From NCBI GenBank assembly GCA_003427395.1, contig BFEA01000078.1:3514261-3557908 (forward strand): 43,648 bases of DNA, read 5' to 3'. Below are positions 20,545-33,400 of the stretch, one piece after another. This DNA comes from Chara braunii. Its lineage: Eukaryota > Streptophyta > Charophyceae > Charales > Characeae. Each line of letters starts with the position of its first letter. Within the stretch, counting starts at the first letter, position 1. Made by a program: the position numbers and the translations under genes. The notes under the pieces are model-generated. The model searched no databases and was not told where the DNA came from. It worked only from the letters and a program-made list of their open reading frames with translations.

Positions 20545-20613
20545 TTTTTTTTTTTTTCGTTTTTTTTTATAAAGGGCTATGGCCTTGAGGTATTATCATG
20601 GGACTAACCAGCC
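20545..20613 (-). mobile_element. SINE 3'-end fragment
   Basis: A T tract is followed by AAAGGGCTATGGCCTTGAGG and TATTATCATGGGACTAACCA, nearly the same as the tail of the SINE at 19643. Only the last ~45 bases of the family are present. Confidence 0.7.
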
Positions 20614-21620
20614 TGGTTTCAAGTCCACATAACCATTAGATCTTGTTTTCAGACAATCCTAGCTGGTCCTCTTGCCAAAATCTGTTGGATTTCACACAAC
20701 TACCGGAACCACATTTGGGACCCTTGGGACCATTTTTCCATCCATTATCAACCACAGATTTCACGAATCAACGGACAAACTTCATTCGACTTCTCTACAT
20801 TCTACTCGAAGCCAACAATCCACTACTACGAGCGTTCTGTCCAGCATCAACAGTAGAGGAACAATGTGATGTGACACTCACCCACGCTGCAGGACGGCCT
20901 CGCCAGTCCTCGCAGTCCCACTGCATTGGCCAGGGACATTACAAGTCACAAGGGTCTGACCGGCCAATACAGTCTGTGAAGTCTCACGTGACGTGCCCTC
21001 CAGTACACGTTCGCTCGCCTCAATCATCGCGTACGTGAATCTGCGCACACACAACCTGTCAGGTCCCATTGAGGCCGAGTCATTCTACTCGCTTGATTTT
21101 GGCTGAGGGCTACATAGTGGGCTAGCTTAAGAGAAACTCTGCGTTAGTCTAGGTCGTCACCTCTTTGGTCACAAGCCCTCTGCTGGTGGTTGTCCTCCCT
21201 TTCCGTCAGAAGTCCTCTGCTGGTCCTGTAAAGTCAGTCGCGCGGTGAGGTCTTCGCATCATGAAACCATCAGCCTGTCATCCTGGAAACCGAACTCTGT
21301 CTCCCTTTCGCCATTTTGCGACTCCTCCCCACCCTGTCCATGTTCATCGCCAACAAACTCTAAGCCCAGACACATTGTCCACTTCCTTCCACCCTCAACG
21401 TAACTCCAACCCTTCTCTCTACCCTCCTCTCAATGACCCCCTTTTCCTCTCTTTCTAGTATCTACCCTCATAATATCACCCCTCAATCAAACAGAACCAT
21501 ATCAGACAGTGACGTAATCACCGAATCCACATTTCTAATCACACTCCTCCGTTCCGGCCCCTCCCCACCTCCAGTCTCAGCAGACGAATCTCTGCAGAGA
21601 ATTTCCGCTCTCGGCCCCGG
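20614..21620. other. Nothing recognised; left flank of the large LTR element
   Basis: C-rich, low-complexity in places, with Ser/Pro-rich chance frames. No gene or RNA is recognised. Confidence 0.45.
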
Positions 21621-23339
21621 TATCGAGCGTATCGGTCCGACACCCCACGTGGCAGCGCGGGACCCTCTCGGCCGCGTCACGCAGGAGTTGGACCAACCTC
21701 ATCACGAACACATAAGTGGAGCTTCCTTAGGCCGCTCCGGCCGAGTGCGTCAGGCATACCTCTCGCGAGCCCCTACGACAGGATAGGGCCTACGCGAGGC
21801 ACAACTTACCTCCACCTTACGGGAGTTGTCACCTCCCTTCGGTGGGCGTATCCCCGTCGAGCTACCAGTTCACAGTACGAAAGCTACTCGATTGAAATCG
21901 CAGAGGTGGACCAGCCGAGGGCGTTTCTCGTTCGCTGTAGCATAGGGGGTACGCGCGGTAATATGCTTGTCGGGCCCGCACGCGAACCGACATCTTGGCG
22001 GGCTGAAGTCCCAAGCGCGGCTCGACGTCCGTCGACTAGGACGCATCCCACACACCACGCGCACACCACTTTAACAACCACGAGACAATAACACACACTT
22101 ATACACACGGAACGACACAACACAAACAACGCAACAACGCTCCTAGCCCCTCGGTAGCCATCCCATAACTCTCTGATGCGGAAATCGAATAGGCGTCGCG
22201 CGCGAGACTTAATATAAAACCGCACGGACGCAAGGCTAACCCATATCGACTCGCAATGCAAGCCTACGCAAGCAGTCGCAATGATGGCATACTATGTAGT
22301 ACCCATACTCGTGCGGTCCTGGTTAATCTCGAGGGTCGCATTCGACACTCAAGTGCCGGCTGACACGCGCCTTGAGGCTTAATCTCTCGACGTCGGACAA
22401 CCGTCAAACGCGGTTGAAGAACACACACCCTCTTCTGCACTCTGTGCAGAGCGGGTGGTATACAGGTCCATACCTGTAGTGGCAGTCGTATCTTGCGGCC
22501 CTATGGATAAGTCCTACCCCAGGCTTGGACGAAAGTCAAGGGGTTTGACTTTGACGGCTGCCACAGACTACAATGTCCAACTATAAAAATTAACAAGCAA
22601 AATCATCCAATAAATAAATAAACATCCCACCACTTATCTACCAAATCAGAACTCGAGATAAAATAAAAGAAGGGGAAACATAGACCCATCAGGTATGCAG
22701 ATCGTGCGACACATGGTTGTCATTCTCACTGCCTCCAAAGTATGGTCCATATACCAAGCTTCAATATATTAACCTGCATAAAACACAGGCACACACAATA
22801 GCCACATTGTCATACACCAATGTGGTGAACATTACTTTTCCCTGTAACTCACACCATGCCTCACACACTAAAGCCCCCGGTCATAGTCAAAACCTTCATA
22901 AAACTCACGAGTTCTTTATAATGGTCATTTAAAAGAAGTTCGATTAAAACCCTCAAAGAAAACATATTAAATCACAGGGCTAAGACAATCAAGTGGGGGT
23001 ACAAGCATAAGCAAAGTTGTGTCGTAAGCCGACAAGTCGGCGATCAACCAACCGACCTATTATCAGTGATAACAAAAGATGATCCTCACGGGATCAAGTT
23101 GAAACTAGTCCAAATGCTGCGTCAAACAACGAAGAGGACCTGTTGCACAAGACAGGTTCATGCTCCAAGCTAAAATCACAAGTTCATGGAGAATGATCTC
23201 CATATCACAGTCTCACTCAGACTCCTCCTAATTAATTATGTCTAAGTCTACCTCTAAGTCAGCGCCCAAAGAAAGGTAAACTCGTGACATAATCTCCCCT
23301 ATCCAGGGTGGATCGCCAAAATTGCCACTTCTCAAAATA

Positions 23340-23960
23340 TAATCTAACTTCTCTAACCTAAGAAAATTTCGGCAGCGCTTCCCGTAGGAAAAGTGTCTTT
23401 CCAGGATTTATATAAGTCCAAATATGAAAGTAGAAATAATATTTAACTCTAGAAAGTTGATTTTTGTCTAACTCCCTGAATCAGTAGAAATTTGGGCAGC
23501 ACTCCCTTTAGAAAGGAAGACTTCTCAGATTTATACTAAGTCATATTCGAACTCAAAAACAAACATGAGTCCAATTCAGACAAGATTTAATAAACTCCTT
23601 AGTTTTGCAAAAATTTCGGCAGCACTCCCTTTACAAAACGTGCTATTCCAAAATTTATACAAGGCCAAGTTCAAAATTTGAAAGTAACTTTGACTTCTCA
23701 AAGTCCAATTTTGTCTAACTCCCTGAATTTGCAAAAATTTTGGCCGCACTCCATTTAGAAATGAGACTTTCCAAATTTTTACTAAGTCAGATATACAGAA
23801 AAGATAGGTTGAACTTTGACAAGTCAAAAGTTGACTAACTCCTTGGATTGGTAGAAATTTCGGCAACGCTTCCCGTAAGGAAAGTAGCTTGTCAAGATTT
23901 ATACAAAGCCAAGTACAAAAAATGATCCTAGAAAATGCAAGAATTGACCTAAGTAAAAAA
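23340..23960 (-). repeat. Five ~123-bp tandem units in the 3' LTR
   Basis: A core like AAATTTCGGCAGCRCTTCCC begins at 23364, 23488, 23611, 23735 and 23855. Each is followed by a short hairpin (CTTCC-cgta-GGAAAAG, CCTTT-ag-AAAGG or CATTT-ag-AAATG), a TTTATAC(A)AAG stretch and a GTTGACTAACTCC-like end. Confidence 0.85.
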
Positions 23961-24194
23961 AACTTAGCTCGGAAAATGTAGGAATTGACACTAACTCCTA
24001 TGGCTCTAGCACGTGGCGAGCGACTAAAGCAACTACTTATCAAAATGAAACTCAGACGAAGTAGTAGCCTCACTCAGTCATATGCAGACCAAACCACAAA
24101 GGTAAGTACTCTCACCCTCTCGAAGTTACCAAACAATAGTTCATAACCTCTCTATGATTTAGCCCTTTACACCCAGCTTACACAAGACATTGGG

Positions 24195-25016
24195 ATTGGT
24201 CATTCGTCTTAGAAACAATGCCAACTCTCTGCCTTAGTTATACACGAACAGGTTACATAACTACTTTCTCTCCATTGGGCATATGACTAAGCCATTCATC
24301 TTAGAAACCATGCCTAGTCGCCTTGGACTGTTTAAATAGCCAAGTTATATATATATTTCTGCACCTTACTCTTCAAAAGGAGGGTGTGGGGCTGGATCAT
24401 TCATCTTGGAAACAATGCTCAGCCTGCCCAGGTTACCTTCAGTTATAACTCTTGATTATACTCTCTTCGCTTGTGATAAGGCTATAGTCAGACCATTCGC
24501 CTTAGAAACAATGCCTGACTAGCCTTGTTCGCATATAGGTACATATATATAACATTATAGAGAATCTTATTCCTTTGTTCTCATTATGGTCCTGTGGACT
24601 CGCACTTAGACCATTCATCTTGGAAACAATGTCTAGTGCTCTGGCCCGAGCCTCCCTCAGAATAAAACAATCAAAAAGAGTTGAGCCATTCATCTTCGAA
24701 ACAATGCTCAACCCCTTTTTCTCAGCACACATAAAAAAAACAAAGTACCCTGGGTCAAGCCCCAAAGACTGTTCAGAATCACCCAAAATAAACAGCGACC
24801 AAACCATTCATCTTAGAAACAATTTGTGACCCACAAAATCAAGAAAACAATACCCCTCAGAAATAGGTAGTCAGGTCATTCATCTTAGAAACAATGTCTG
24901 GCACAATTAAAGAAACACAGCATCCAAACCATTCGTCTTGGAAACAATACTTGGTTCTTCAGAAAACAGAACAAAAAACAGCACTCAGGCTATTCATCTT
25001 AGAAACAATGTCTGAC
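24195..25016 (-). repeat. Array of ten hairpins with conserved core, 3' LTR
   Basis: Ten copies of CATTCATCTTAGAAACAATG (1-3 changes each) start at 24201, 24293, 24398, 24494, 24612, 24687, 24805, 24877, 24930 and 24991. Spacing is irregular (53-118). The flanks differ in sequence but pair: GACTA/TAGTC, GGCTG/CAGCC, TAGTCAG/CTGACTA, GTTGAG/CTCAAC, CCAA/TTGG, TCAG/CTGA. CATT and AATG inside the core extend the stem, leaving a 12-base loop. Unit seven has lost its stem. Confidence 0.9.
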
Positions 25017-27576
25017 CCTATAAAACCCGTTCAATCGCAAGCAAGACTGCCTTCCTCCCAAACATCCCCCTGATGCAATCCCTTGTGAGAGTCTGCTTTC
25101 AGGCAATCAAAGAAACTGAAATTGCCATTATACGTGCATTCCTCTACTTAGCCTGATTTGAGTCCCGAAAGTCAATTCAAAAGTTAAAGCAAGGTTGCAT
25201 GCAATACAGTCAACGAATACACACGGGTGTGTATAGATAGGGGTTATACAGGGTTTGTAAGGGAAGACAATGATAACCTTTCAATTCCCTACCTCCAGAA
25301 CTCTTCCTGAGTTCCGGGAAGGGCTCCCGCAATCGGTGGGGCAACCTCCCACAGAGGCCTTGGCGCAGATTACAGGTTGCAATCTCGCCTGCCGCCTTCG
25401 TCTCAAAACCAGATAGACCAGACTTAGATTAAGAAGGGCAGAAAGAGGGAATTTTTAGACTCTCAGATCTAGGAAGGTGCACTCAGATTCACATGAGAGG
25501 GCCTTGATACCTTGATACGCCTGAGGGCCCCGCAATGGCGGCCAAAACACCCAGCCGCTAGTCAACTGAAGTCAAACCACCAGTTATCGATTCCTTGACG
25601 ATCCTCCAGTTCGCCGCAATAACCCCCGCCTTACGAGCTTGATCGTGCCCCCAAGTCCCGCCGCCTTGATCTCAAACAGTATCGTCACTTGTCGCTAATG
25701 CACATGCGTAGCTAACCCTCAACAACCCATGCCAGCCCATGGTCTACTCAACTCCCTCTCGCTATATTAGAATGTTGGTGATGCGTAGCTAACCCTCAAC
25801 AACCCATGGTCTACTCAATTAACTATAGCTAACCCGCCACCTGTTGGCTCCCTGACAGTTCTCCAAATTGCAGCAATGCCCCCCCCTTGCCAGCTGAACC
25901 AACCCCTGCTGCGCAGTCTAAGATAGCTATTGGCGCACACCCCCAACCGTGCTCAACAATCAGCCTCGTAGTCATGCGCAAGGCCAGACGCAGTTTGACC
26001 TTAGCACCATACAATCGGCCCTACACGCGCAACACCCACCCGACACAGCCCACCTTGCAGGCCTAACAGAGGGTTTAGTAGCTCTGTAGGGTGCACCGCG
26101 AGCTCGCTGCCAACTCATGATGCAGCACAATGTACGCTGCAACAGCCCAACTATGTATAACCAAGCACAGGAACACAGCGCCCACAAGCAATAGACGCGT
26201 AATAATAGGCGTACGCCTGCAGCGGCAAGGGGCGCAGTAACACCTCGGGAAGTACCAGCCAATCCACAACGAACGTTAACCGGTCCTGCCAGCAGAGGAT
26301 GACCGCGCGCTACGGCCCCTGTAGCAGTCCGTTGACCATAACAGCCGCAACCAAAACAAGAGCGGGCCCCGGCTATGCAGACCGCCACTAAGCCGGATGT
26401 GCACCCGCTCGCAGGTGAGCCTCCAAGCTGGCCACTTACCCCCAAACGCTCCGTACGACCGGCTGGCCAACACTTCAGTCGATAGCGAATTTCCACTCTC
26501 CTCGTCAAATATAGATCCCGACGCAGGGGCAGCCCAATAGCAACACTAGCAGCCACCGTAATGAAACATCAACCTCAGCCAAAAGACCCGGAACCTTAAC
26601 GAGGAGCCCCGCCGTAACACCGGCTCTGATCAGCATGCCACCGGTGTCGGCGGTTTAGAAGTCCAGCCCGGCATCCCGCTCTTAGCGTGAAAGCACCAGG
26701 CCACTACGATGGTCAGGTTGTATCACGTGCTGCCCAATACCCTAGGGACAATGTGGACTAACCGCACCCCTGCTTCAACCCGTTCCTGGGGAAGGTATAC
26801 TTCGACTTTTTTCCTTTCCTCTCTCTCTCTCTCTCTCATTCTCTCTCCTGCTGCCCTACCTCGATCGGCCGTACAAGCTCGGATGAACCTGCCCCCGAAT
26901 ATGGGTAAGGCTCACTCCATACCTCCGAGCCAACTAACTACTGGCGATATCATAGAATCTGCTCATCCATAGCCGAACCCGATTCGCCCCCCCCTCTTTT
27001 CTGTGCTGCGCTGCTCATTGCTGCCCACTCGGCCCCTCTGCCCCTTCAGCTCTTCAACGGGCAACCCTTAGCCCGGCCTCTCACCGCCAACCGTGGGACC
27101 GAGGGTGCGGCCCTTCCATGTGCCCAGGCGTGGGCCTAGGTGGGGCGGCCGGTGGCAGCAACTGTTCAAGCGAGAGCTTTGATGTCCGAGGTGGGGCGTA
27201 GTCCCTCGGGCCTGCTTATGCCCAACCTTTCTACTACAGACAGCGGGGAACAAACGGTACCCCCGCGGGTACCGCGGGAAGGGTACCATAATAACTAGGC
27301 TAAAAGGAATGTCGTCGGAACCCCACGCGCGCGAGAATCCGCAGGCCAGCCTTAGAAGGCGCGCACTCAAGGTCCTCGACCGTCGTGACGACCATCAATG
27401 TCCGGCAATGCCCTTAGGACCGACCGCCGGGGCAAGAACAAATAGAAGTAAATAGATAGATAAATAGTAAATAATGAAAACCAGAAACGGGCATCGTGAA
27501 CCCCACTAGCCTGTGACGCCGCACATACCCAGGCCATGTATGGTAACGACTCGCCGTCAATACCCTGCGCCCGCCA

Positions 27577-27590
27577 CTCGCGCCTCTCAC
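27577..27590 (-). other. Possible polypurine tract
   Basis: On the element strand GGTGAGAGGCGCGAG stands immediately before the 3' LTR start TGGCGGGCGC. It is purine-rich but broken by C and T, so it is weak as a plus-strand primer. Confidence 0.35.
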
Positions 27591-29848
27591 CGTGACAAGA
27601 ACCTGTGCCTCCGCTCGCGTGCACGCTGTCAGGCGGGCGACATGCACCTGCACGACTTGCAAAAAACATGCCAAATACCCTTGTAAGGGTATCTGGTACG
27701 ACAGTCTTCCCGGACCCTATTTAGCGACGTCCCCGACGCAACAAGCAATCACGATGAGTATCGTCCCCATTTGGTTCTCAGAAGAGGTACATAATAACTT
27801 CCTTAGCCTGTAACTCGTCGCTAAACTCGATTAAGGCAGCCATTAAGCAGTACCAACTCTAAGCCTTGATTCCTCGAGACACTTCGGGTAGAACCCAAAA
27901 ATCGAAAATACTATTCCTTTCCTGATCAACACAAAAAAATCCACGATAGCCGAGTAATCGGCTAAACACAAACACTCCTCTACAATAGCCGAATAATCGG
28001 CTAAGCACAAACACTCTTCCAATTCTATCTAACAAAGTGGATAAACCCACTCTCCACTCACTTTAATCACGGACAGAGAGTCGTCCAAAGCCAGACTTAG
28101 GACTACAACACTTTCCGTCTCTTTGAGCGATGCTTTATCGCGCCAGACACACTGATCACCCCACCACTGGCTAAGACTCAGACCCAGTGATGGGTTAAAT
28201 TTTAGGACCTCAATCTCCAGGTAGATTCTTCACTTTTCACCTATCAATTACTCAAGCTCAACCGATTTATATACTCTTTTTTACAAGCCCCCTCTCAAAA
28301 GAACACCTCATTGTGGGATTTAATCAGACACCTCAATCTTTCAGCTAATCTAGAAGATTGGGGTGTTTGACCCCATCATACATACCATAAACGTACCTTA
28401 TGGGCAGGGCCCCATTAAGCCCAGTCCCCCAAGGCACCATTATCATTCAAAAACCACTCATTTTACTCACTCATCAAAGGTATGGGCGGTGATATCCACT
28501 TAGCCTTTCAAAATAAAGAAAATCACCCCTCTTCCCCATAGAGCCTACTTTTATGAGTGTGATCCTTCACTTTTATCACACACTTTGCTAATCCCTTCCA
28601 CAATTTTTGCTCAGTGAGCAACTCTCATAACCCTTCTCAAACAAAACCCAACGCCACTTTCAATCAAAATTATAGCCGATTGGAGGGCCCCATAATCAGG
28701 CCGATCCTTCCTACCGTGGATGACACTCCCACCGGCTATCAGCAAAAACTTTAGTTTTCCTCAAGGAGCCCTAATCATGGAAGTCTCCATCACAGACTAG
28801 ACCGCTTGTGGCCCATAACAAGTTGAGTAAAGGACTCACAACCAACCTTACCAGCTTTTACGTGACTACGCAAGCGGGATGCCGAATTGAACGGTTCCTC
28901 CCTTACCCCCTGCCACACACAGAACCACCCGGGACTCACAACCACTGGCCGGGTAAGGGCTTTCTTACATGACAAGTTTCCTTGCCGCAGATGACACGCT
29001 TACTGGCAGCTGAGGCCCACCAGAGTGGAACTGCCGATCTGGCCGGAGATAATACTCTAACCTTATAAAAAAAAAATTTAAGCCACCCCCTTCCTCTCAA
29101 GGTTTATAAAACCTTAAAACATTCTTCACTTGACAATAAACCTCAAACTTTGTCAGGCCGCCCTTGGGCATAACCTCTCTCTTAATGTGATTTTTTTGAC
29201 TCTTTAAACCTTCCAGAAATATCCGACAAATAATCTCGCTTTCTTCACTCCACCATTAATTAAGGTGATACACAAAAAGAATCACAAGGCCACTTTGATG
29301 AGAATGCTAATGACAACAGAAACACGCATGATCCTGCAACCCGCGGGAATCAAAACTCATACCAAAAAATAATTCCCAGAAGAAAATCAGGTCATCCCAA
29401 GTCTCTCATCCTTACAACTTCCATGTCATTACAAATTCATATCCCAATCAAACCAGAGGCCTTGTATAGCGTATCACACAGGTCATTTACACAAAATAAT
29501 ATCAGACGTTCTCGCACAATTGGGTATGCGTTCAGCGTACAGACGACAACCTCTTAAAAGATCTCCACTCATATTTGACAAAAGTTAAAGTCAGCTTAAA
29601 GAGCGGATAATCAGATCCAAAATGTACGCATAACCCCAAAAAGAAGAAACACACCCTCGATATCGAATATATATACAAGAAGGGACTTGTGACTCATGAA
29701 ATTCATAAGCTTGGAAACAAAAACAGCATAAGCAGATAATCGCTCATTAGTTCTATCAATCGAGTCTACCACCCTGTCATGACCTTGCAGGTGTCTATCT
29801 ATTAGTCACCTAAGATCGCTGACACCATTCTCATCTAGGCAAACAACC
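27591..29848. other. Non-coding 3' interior of the large element; paired hairpins
   Basis: No coding region is recognised where pol would lie in an autonomous element. Two perfect hairpins 39 bases apart, TAGCCGAGTAATCGGCTA (27947-27964) and TAGCCGAATAATCGGCTA (27986-28003), sit in a 39-bp tandem duplication. Confidence 0.6.
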
Positions 29849-30932
29849 TCACCCCTCAATTCCTTTCTTTGCCAGCTTACACCTGCGAGGGGTATGACCA
29901 GTCTTCCCACAACAAGCACATGCTATCCTCGCCCACCGGTCTCGCCCTCTTCTATTCCTTCGTCCAGTTCGGTTTACAGCTGACGATGCTCCTTTGTCAT
30001 CACACTCCTTATTAAGATCGGATACAGTTTGCAGCACCGTTGTACAAACTTCTCCCTAAAATTTTTTGGTCCTCTATTCCCTTCTCGCTCAGAGCGTCAA
30101 GCGTCCTCTCACAGGTATGGGTTGCAGCAACTCTCACTCTAGCCTGTATCTCTTTTCTCTCACCTCCCGACTCATTTTTCTTCTCTCTGCTCCACCTGTG
30201 ATTTCGCCTGACGATCTCAGCGTCCTTCTGAGATCCATCTTTCTTAGCATCAGAGATGTCTACCACAGGATCATTCGACCTCTTTTCAAGCTCTGTCTTC
30301 TCACTATCCAACGTCTTCTTTCTTTTCCTCGCTTCTCGCAGGGTATGGCAGAGGTACTGGTCAAAACCTTCCCGTTCAAGGTTCTCTTGGATCTTATCCC
30401 ATACTAGTCTCCCATCTGTTCCACGAATCAAATCTCGTTGTTCCGCATTCGTGAAGTTCACGAGGAAGACAAAGCACTTGTCATGCTCTGATAGTGCCCA
30501 GACCTTACGCGATGCGCGCTCATACTCTGCCAAGAAGTGCCCTACTGACACATAACTATACCGATCTATCTTCTCAAGATCGTCTTTGGTCAGTTGTTTC
30601 TCACCTAGCCGGTACTTATTCCACATGTCATCATAGAATTTCCTCCACGATGACCCCGCTCTTCAAACCAACCCACTGACTTCATCCTTCAAGCCTATAC
30701 AAATGTACTTTATCACTTCTTCCAACATCTGTCCCTCACTCCATTTGCAATGAGACGCTATCTGTTCAAACTTGTCGAGGAAGTCAGAAACATGATCGCC
30801 TTTGAAGAAGTCGATCTCAACCTTGGGCAGGTTGTCTCGCTCCCAATCTCGTCTTTCCAACAGAGAAGCGAGTTTCTCGGCCTCGATCTTTCCTTGAGAA
30901 CCCTCCATCTCGAGCTCCCTCGACCCCTTCAT
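29849..30932 (-). pseudogene. gag: Gag of the large element, broken, with CCHC zinc knuckle
   Basis: The ATG is at 30930-30932. An acidic/basic N-terminal part leads to a gag core: PKVEIDFFKGDHVSDFLDKF, FEQIASHCKWSEGQ. A TGA at 30663 breaks the frame. The same frame resumes with WRKFYDDMWNKYRLGEKQL, VGHFLAEYERASRKVW, LVWDKIQENLEREGFDQ and a charged, probably coiled-coil segment near 30170-30330. It ends at about 30012. After a change of frame a zinc knuckle CACCGKTGHTPRRC lies at 29879-29920. Total length is about 360 residues. Gag would bind and package element RNA. No protease, RT or integrase follows in the 2.3 kb before the 3' LTR. Confidence 0.8.
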
Positions 30933-33400
30933 CTATTGAACAAAACAACGAGCTGTCTTAGGGTCGAGATTCGAGGGAGGTTACACAACTAAATCTAATG
31001 CAGAATATATCTCACTAAAGTTGCCCCGATACTCATCACGAGAGCACGCATAAGAACCTATTCAAAACAACGGCGATACCGAAGAGAGTCTTTTAAACAA
31101 ATATCCACCTAGAATAAAACATAAATACTCATTGATATACACCCTTAAATCATGACTCAGGCATTAATAAAATATTATTTCTATACAATATACATATGCC
31201 ATATAGGTAGATATCGCAAACATAAATCTAAAATGCAGTACAACCCTCAATAAATAACATATAGTTTATCCATAACATAATAAGCACATTGCTTGTTAGG
31301 GCTGTAGCTGAAGAGCACGTATGCTTTATAAAAAATAACATTATGACAAGTTTAACTGTCGGTAATGCGATAAGATAACTCTCAAAACATATTTCAGAAT
31401 AAATAAGACAAAATGAGTCTAGCAAATGAGTAAATAACATGATACAATTGTTACCCCTTCAGCTCTTAAGCGAAGCATATATTACAGAGGGGCGGTGTAA
31501 TTCTCAACAGATAACATCTTGACTCATGAACCCCGCTCTAAAGATCAAGCCTCACCGCATCCCTCTCCGACTCCAGTGCTTGTACCTCACTGTCCCTATC
31601 ATGGTCAAGTGGACAACCCCATTCATACTTATCAAGGCAACGAGGAGCGAACTCGCACCTTTACAAATATGGTGGCCCTACTTAGCGAGAGACGAGTCTA
31701 TGTCGCTACCCCAGATCCACTCTCACTAGCAGTAGTTGTTTCACCTGACCATCACAGCCTCGGCGAGGTAGCAAGTCCTTTCCTCTTTTCTCAACAGATA
31801 ATGTAGTTACTCTCCCATCACAGGAGAGACAACAACACCCCACTAATGGACCAGGAATATAGTTCCGGCGTGGGTCTCACTATCAGTTTCGAGACTAATA
31901 ACCGCTTCCTTAAGCCTCATCGAGGGGGTAACAACTCAAGAATGCGCTTCCACTGAGGACAAATTATACACGCCGACTAACCTCTTCCTGGAAAAACCAC
32001 CTTCCACAGAAGCAAGTCACCCCATTCACCCCTGGTCCCAGGCCAGACGTGGGTTTCATGCAGAATTTATGTCCACGTGGAAGGCAATCCATACATACGC
32101 CATCAATACGCCATCAATCTGCCATCAAGCGAAACATAGTGAAAGCATATATATAGAGACAACCAAGCAAACAATCATAACATATATACATATATCATAT
32201 ATAATCAACAAAAAAATTCTCATAAGAAATGAAAGTTGAAAAAATATTTCATAAAAAAAAAAAATCCTTCATATTTATAAATTATCATTCCAATGTTTGT
32301 TCAATTTTAAAATTTCCAATTTAATTTCATAAGTTCCCGTCGAAATATGAGTTTTCCCTTCCAACTACATCATTTCTTCAAGATGGAATGAAAGTCAAGA
32401 CGAGTTTATGAAATGTTTTAATTAGACTTTCATTCTATTACAACAAATATCGTCTAATTTAGATTGGATTAACCTATTTATGACGGAAAATCCTTACTTA
32501 GAATGAGTCCAATTAAAATATTTCATGAACTCATCGAGACTTTCATTCCATCTCTAGCATGCGATTCAAATAAGAACGGATACCCCATTCTTGGAAAGAA
32601 AGTTTTTAAGTAAGACGGAAAATTTTAAAATTTGAATTACATTTTTTAAGATGAAATGAAAATTTAGAATTTAGAATGTAATTTTACTCTAGAATGATTA
32701 TTTAATTCGAGGAAATTTTTCTGTTGATTAACACATAGGCCTCTCTTCGCACTAACCAAACTGCTATCCTAGTCACCACTACTTCTCGAGATTTTCAACA
32801 TTCTTTAAAGAAGGGGTCATATGACTAGGGAAAATGCTCCATCTTAACTTGACAATCCCCCAAAGCAGGCCTAACACACCGATCCTGTAATGAGTCAATT
32901 AGCCCTGAATTCCAATCATAGGCATACTTAACAATGTCAGCGTCACCCTACTCATTCCTAGCCGAATCGAGCCCACAAAGTATTACCCAAACTCATCAAT
33001 CACTAAAGTCAAGGAGTCTTTCAACTTCATTTAATTGCATACTAAGCAGTGCTCACAGCTCATAGTCACGGCGCTTATTGACCTCAAGCGACCCTTACTG
33101 CATCACCCAAACCCTACTCACGGAATTAATACTCACTTCATGCTCTATCCAGCGCCATATACGATCAACCACTCCTCCTAACCCAGTCAACAGAGCAGAA
33201 GCAGTCATTCTCCGCGGATTATCAATCTGCCTCGAATCAGGGTTTGGTTTCTAGGGACCTCTCAGTCTTTATGGTACCCCCAAAGATAGTCAAAATATTA
33301 GTCAGTCTCTAATGCAAGTCCATTAGACTTCTCGTTTGCCTATTTCCCACTTCCATACCCGGATGTTGTTCCACCAGGGACAACAGTAGGCAGCTGTTAT
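30933..33400. other. Non-coding leader of the large element, with foldback
   Basis: About 2.5 kb separates the primer site from gag, strongly AT-rich in 31000-32750. It contains an imperfect inverted repeat: 32381-32436 (AGATGGAATGAAAGTC to GACTTTCATTCT) against 32500-32553, around a ~63-base spacer, roughly 85% complementary. No gene is recognised. Confidence 0.6.

Larger units (their letters stand above)
21621..27576 (-). repeat. 3' LTR of the large element (5956 bp)
   Basis: The left copy starts TATCGAGCG where the right copy has TGTCGAGCG, so its terminal CA on the element strand became TA. It lacks about 1.1 kb present at 38731-39843 in the other LTR; the break lies at 26982-26986. It has an extra ~80-bp tandem duplication around 25705-25805 (GCGTAGCTAACCCTCAACAA twice). 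Its left two thirds are AT-rich and hold two hairpin arrays; the right third is GC-rich. Confidence 0.85.

Noticed and set aside
22717-22932. Plus-strand frame conserved in both LTRs (also 34516-34731)
   Set aside because: No ATG at the start, no domain, and conservation is explained by LTR identity.
24195-25016. CRISPR-like array
   Set aside because: Spacing is irregular, flanks are complementary rather than unrelated spacers, the context is a eukaryotic LTR and there are no cas genes.
25972-26556. 194-residue minus-strand frame in the left LTR, with a counterpart at 37871-38302
   Set aside because: Starts with GTG, the C-terminal half is frameshifted between copies, and it is merely GC-rich LTR sequence with no recognisable domain.
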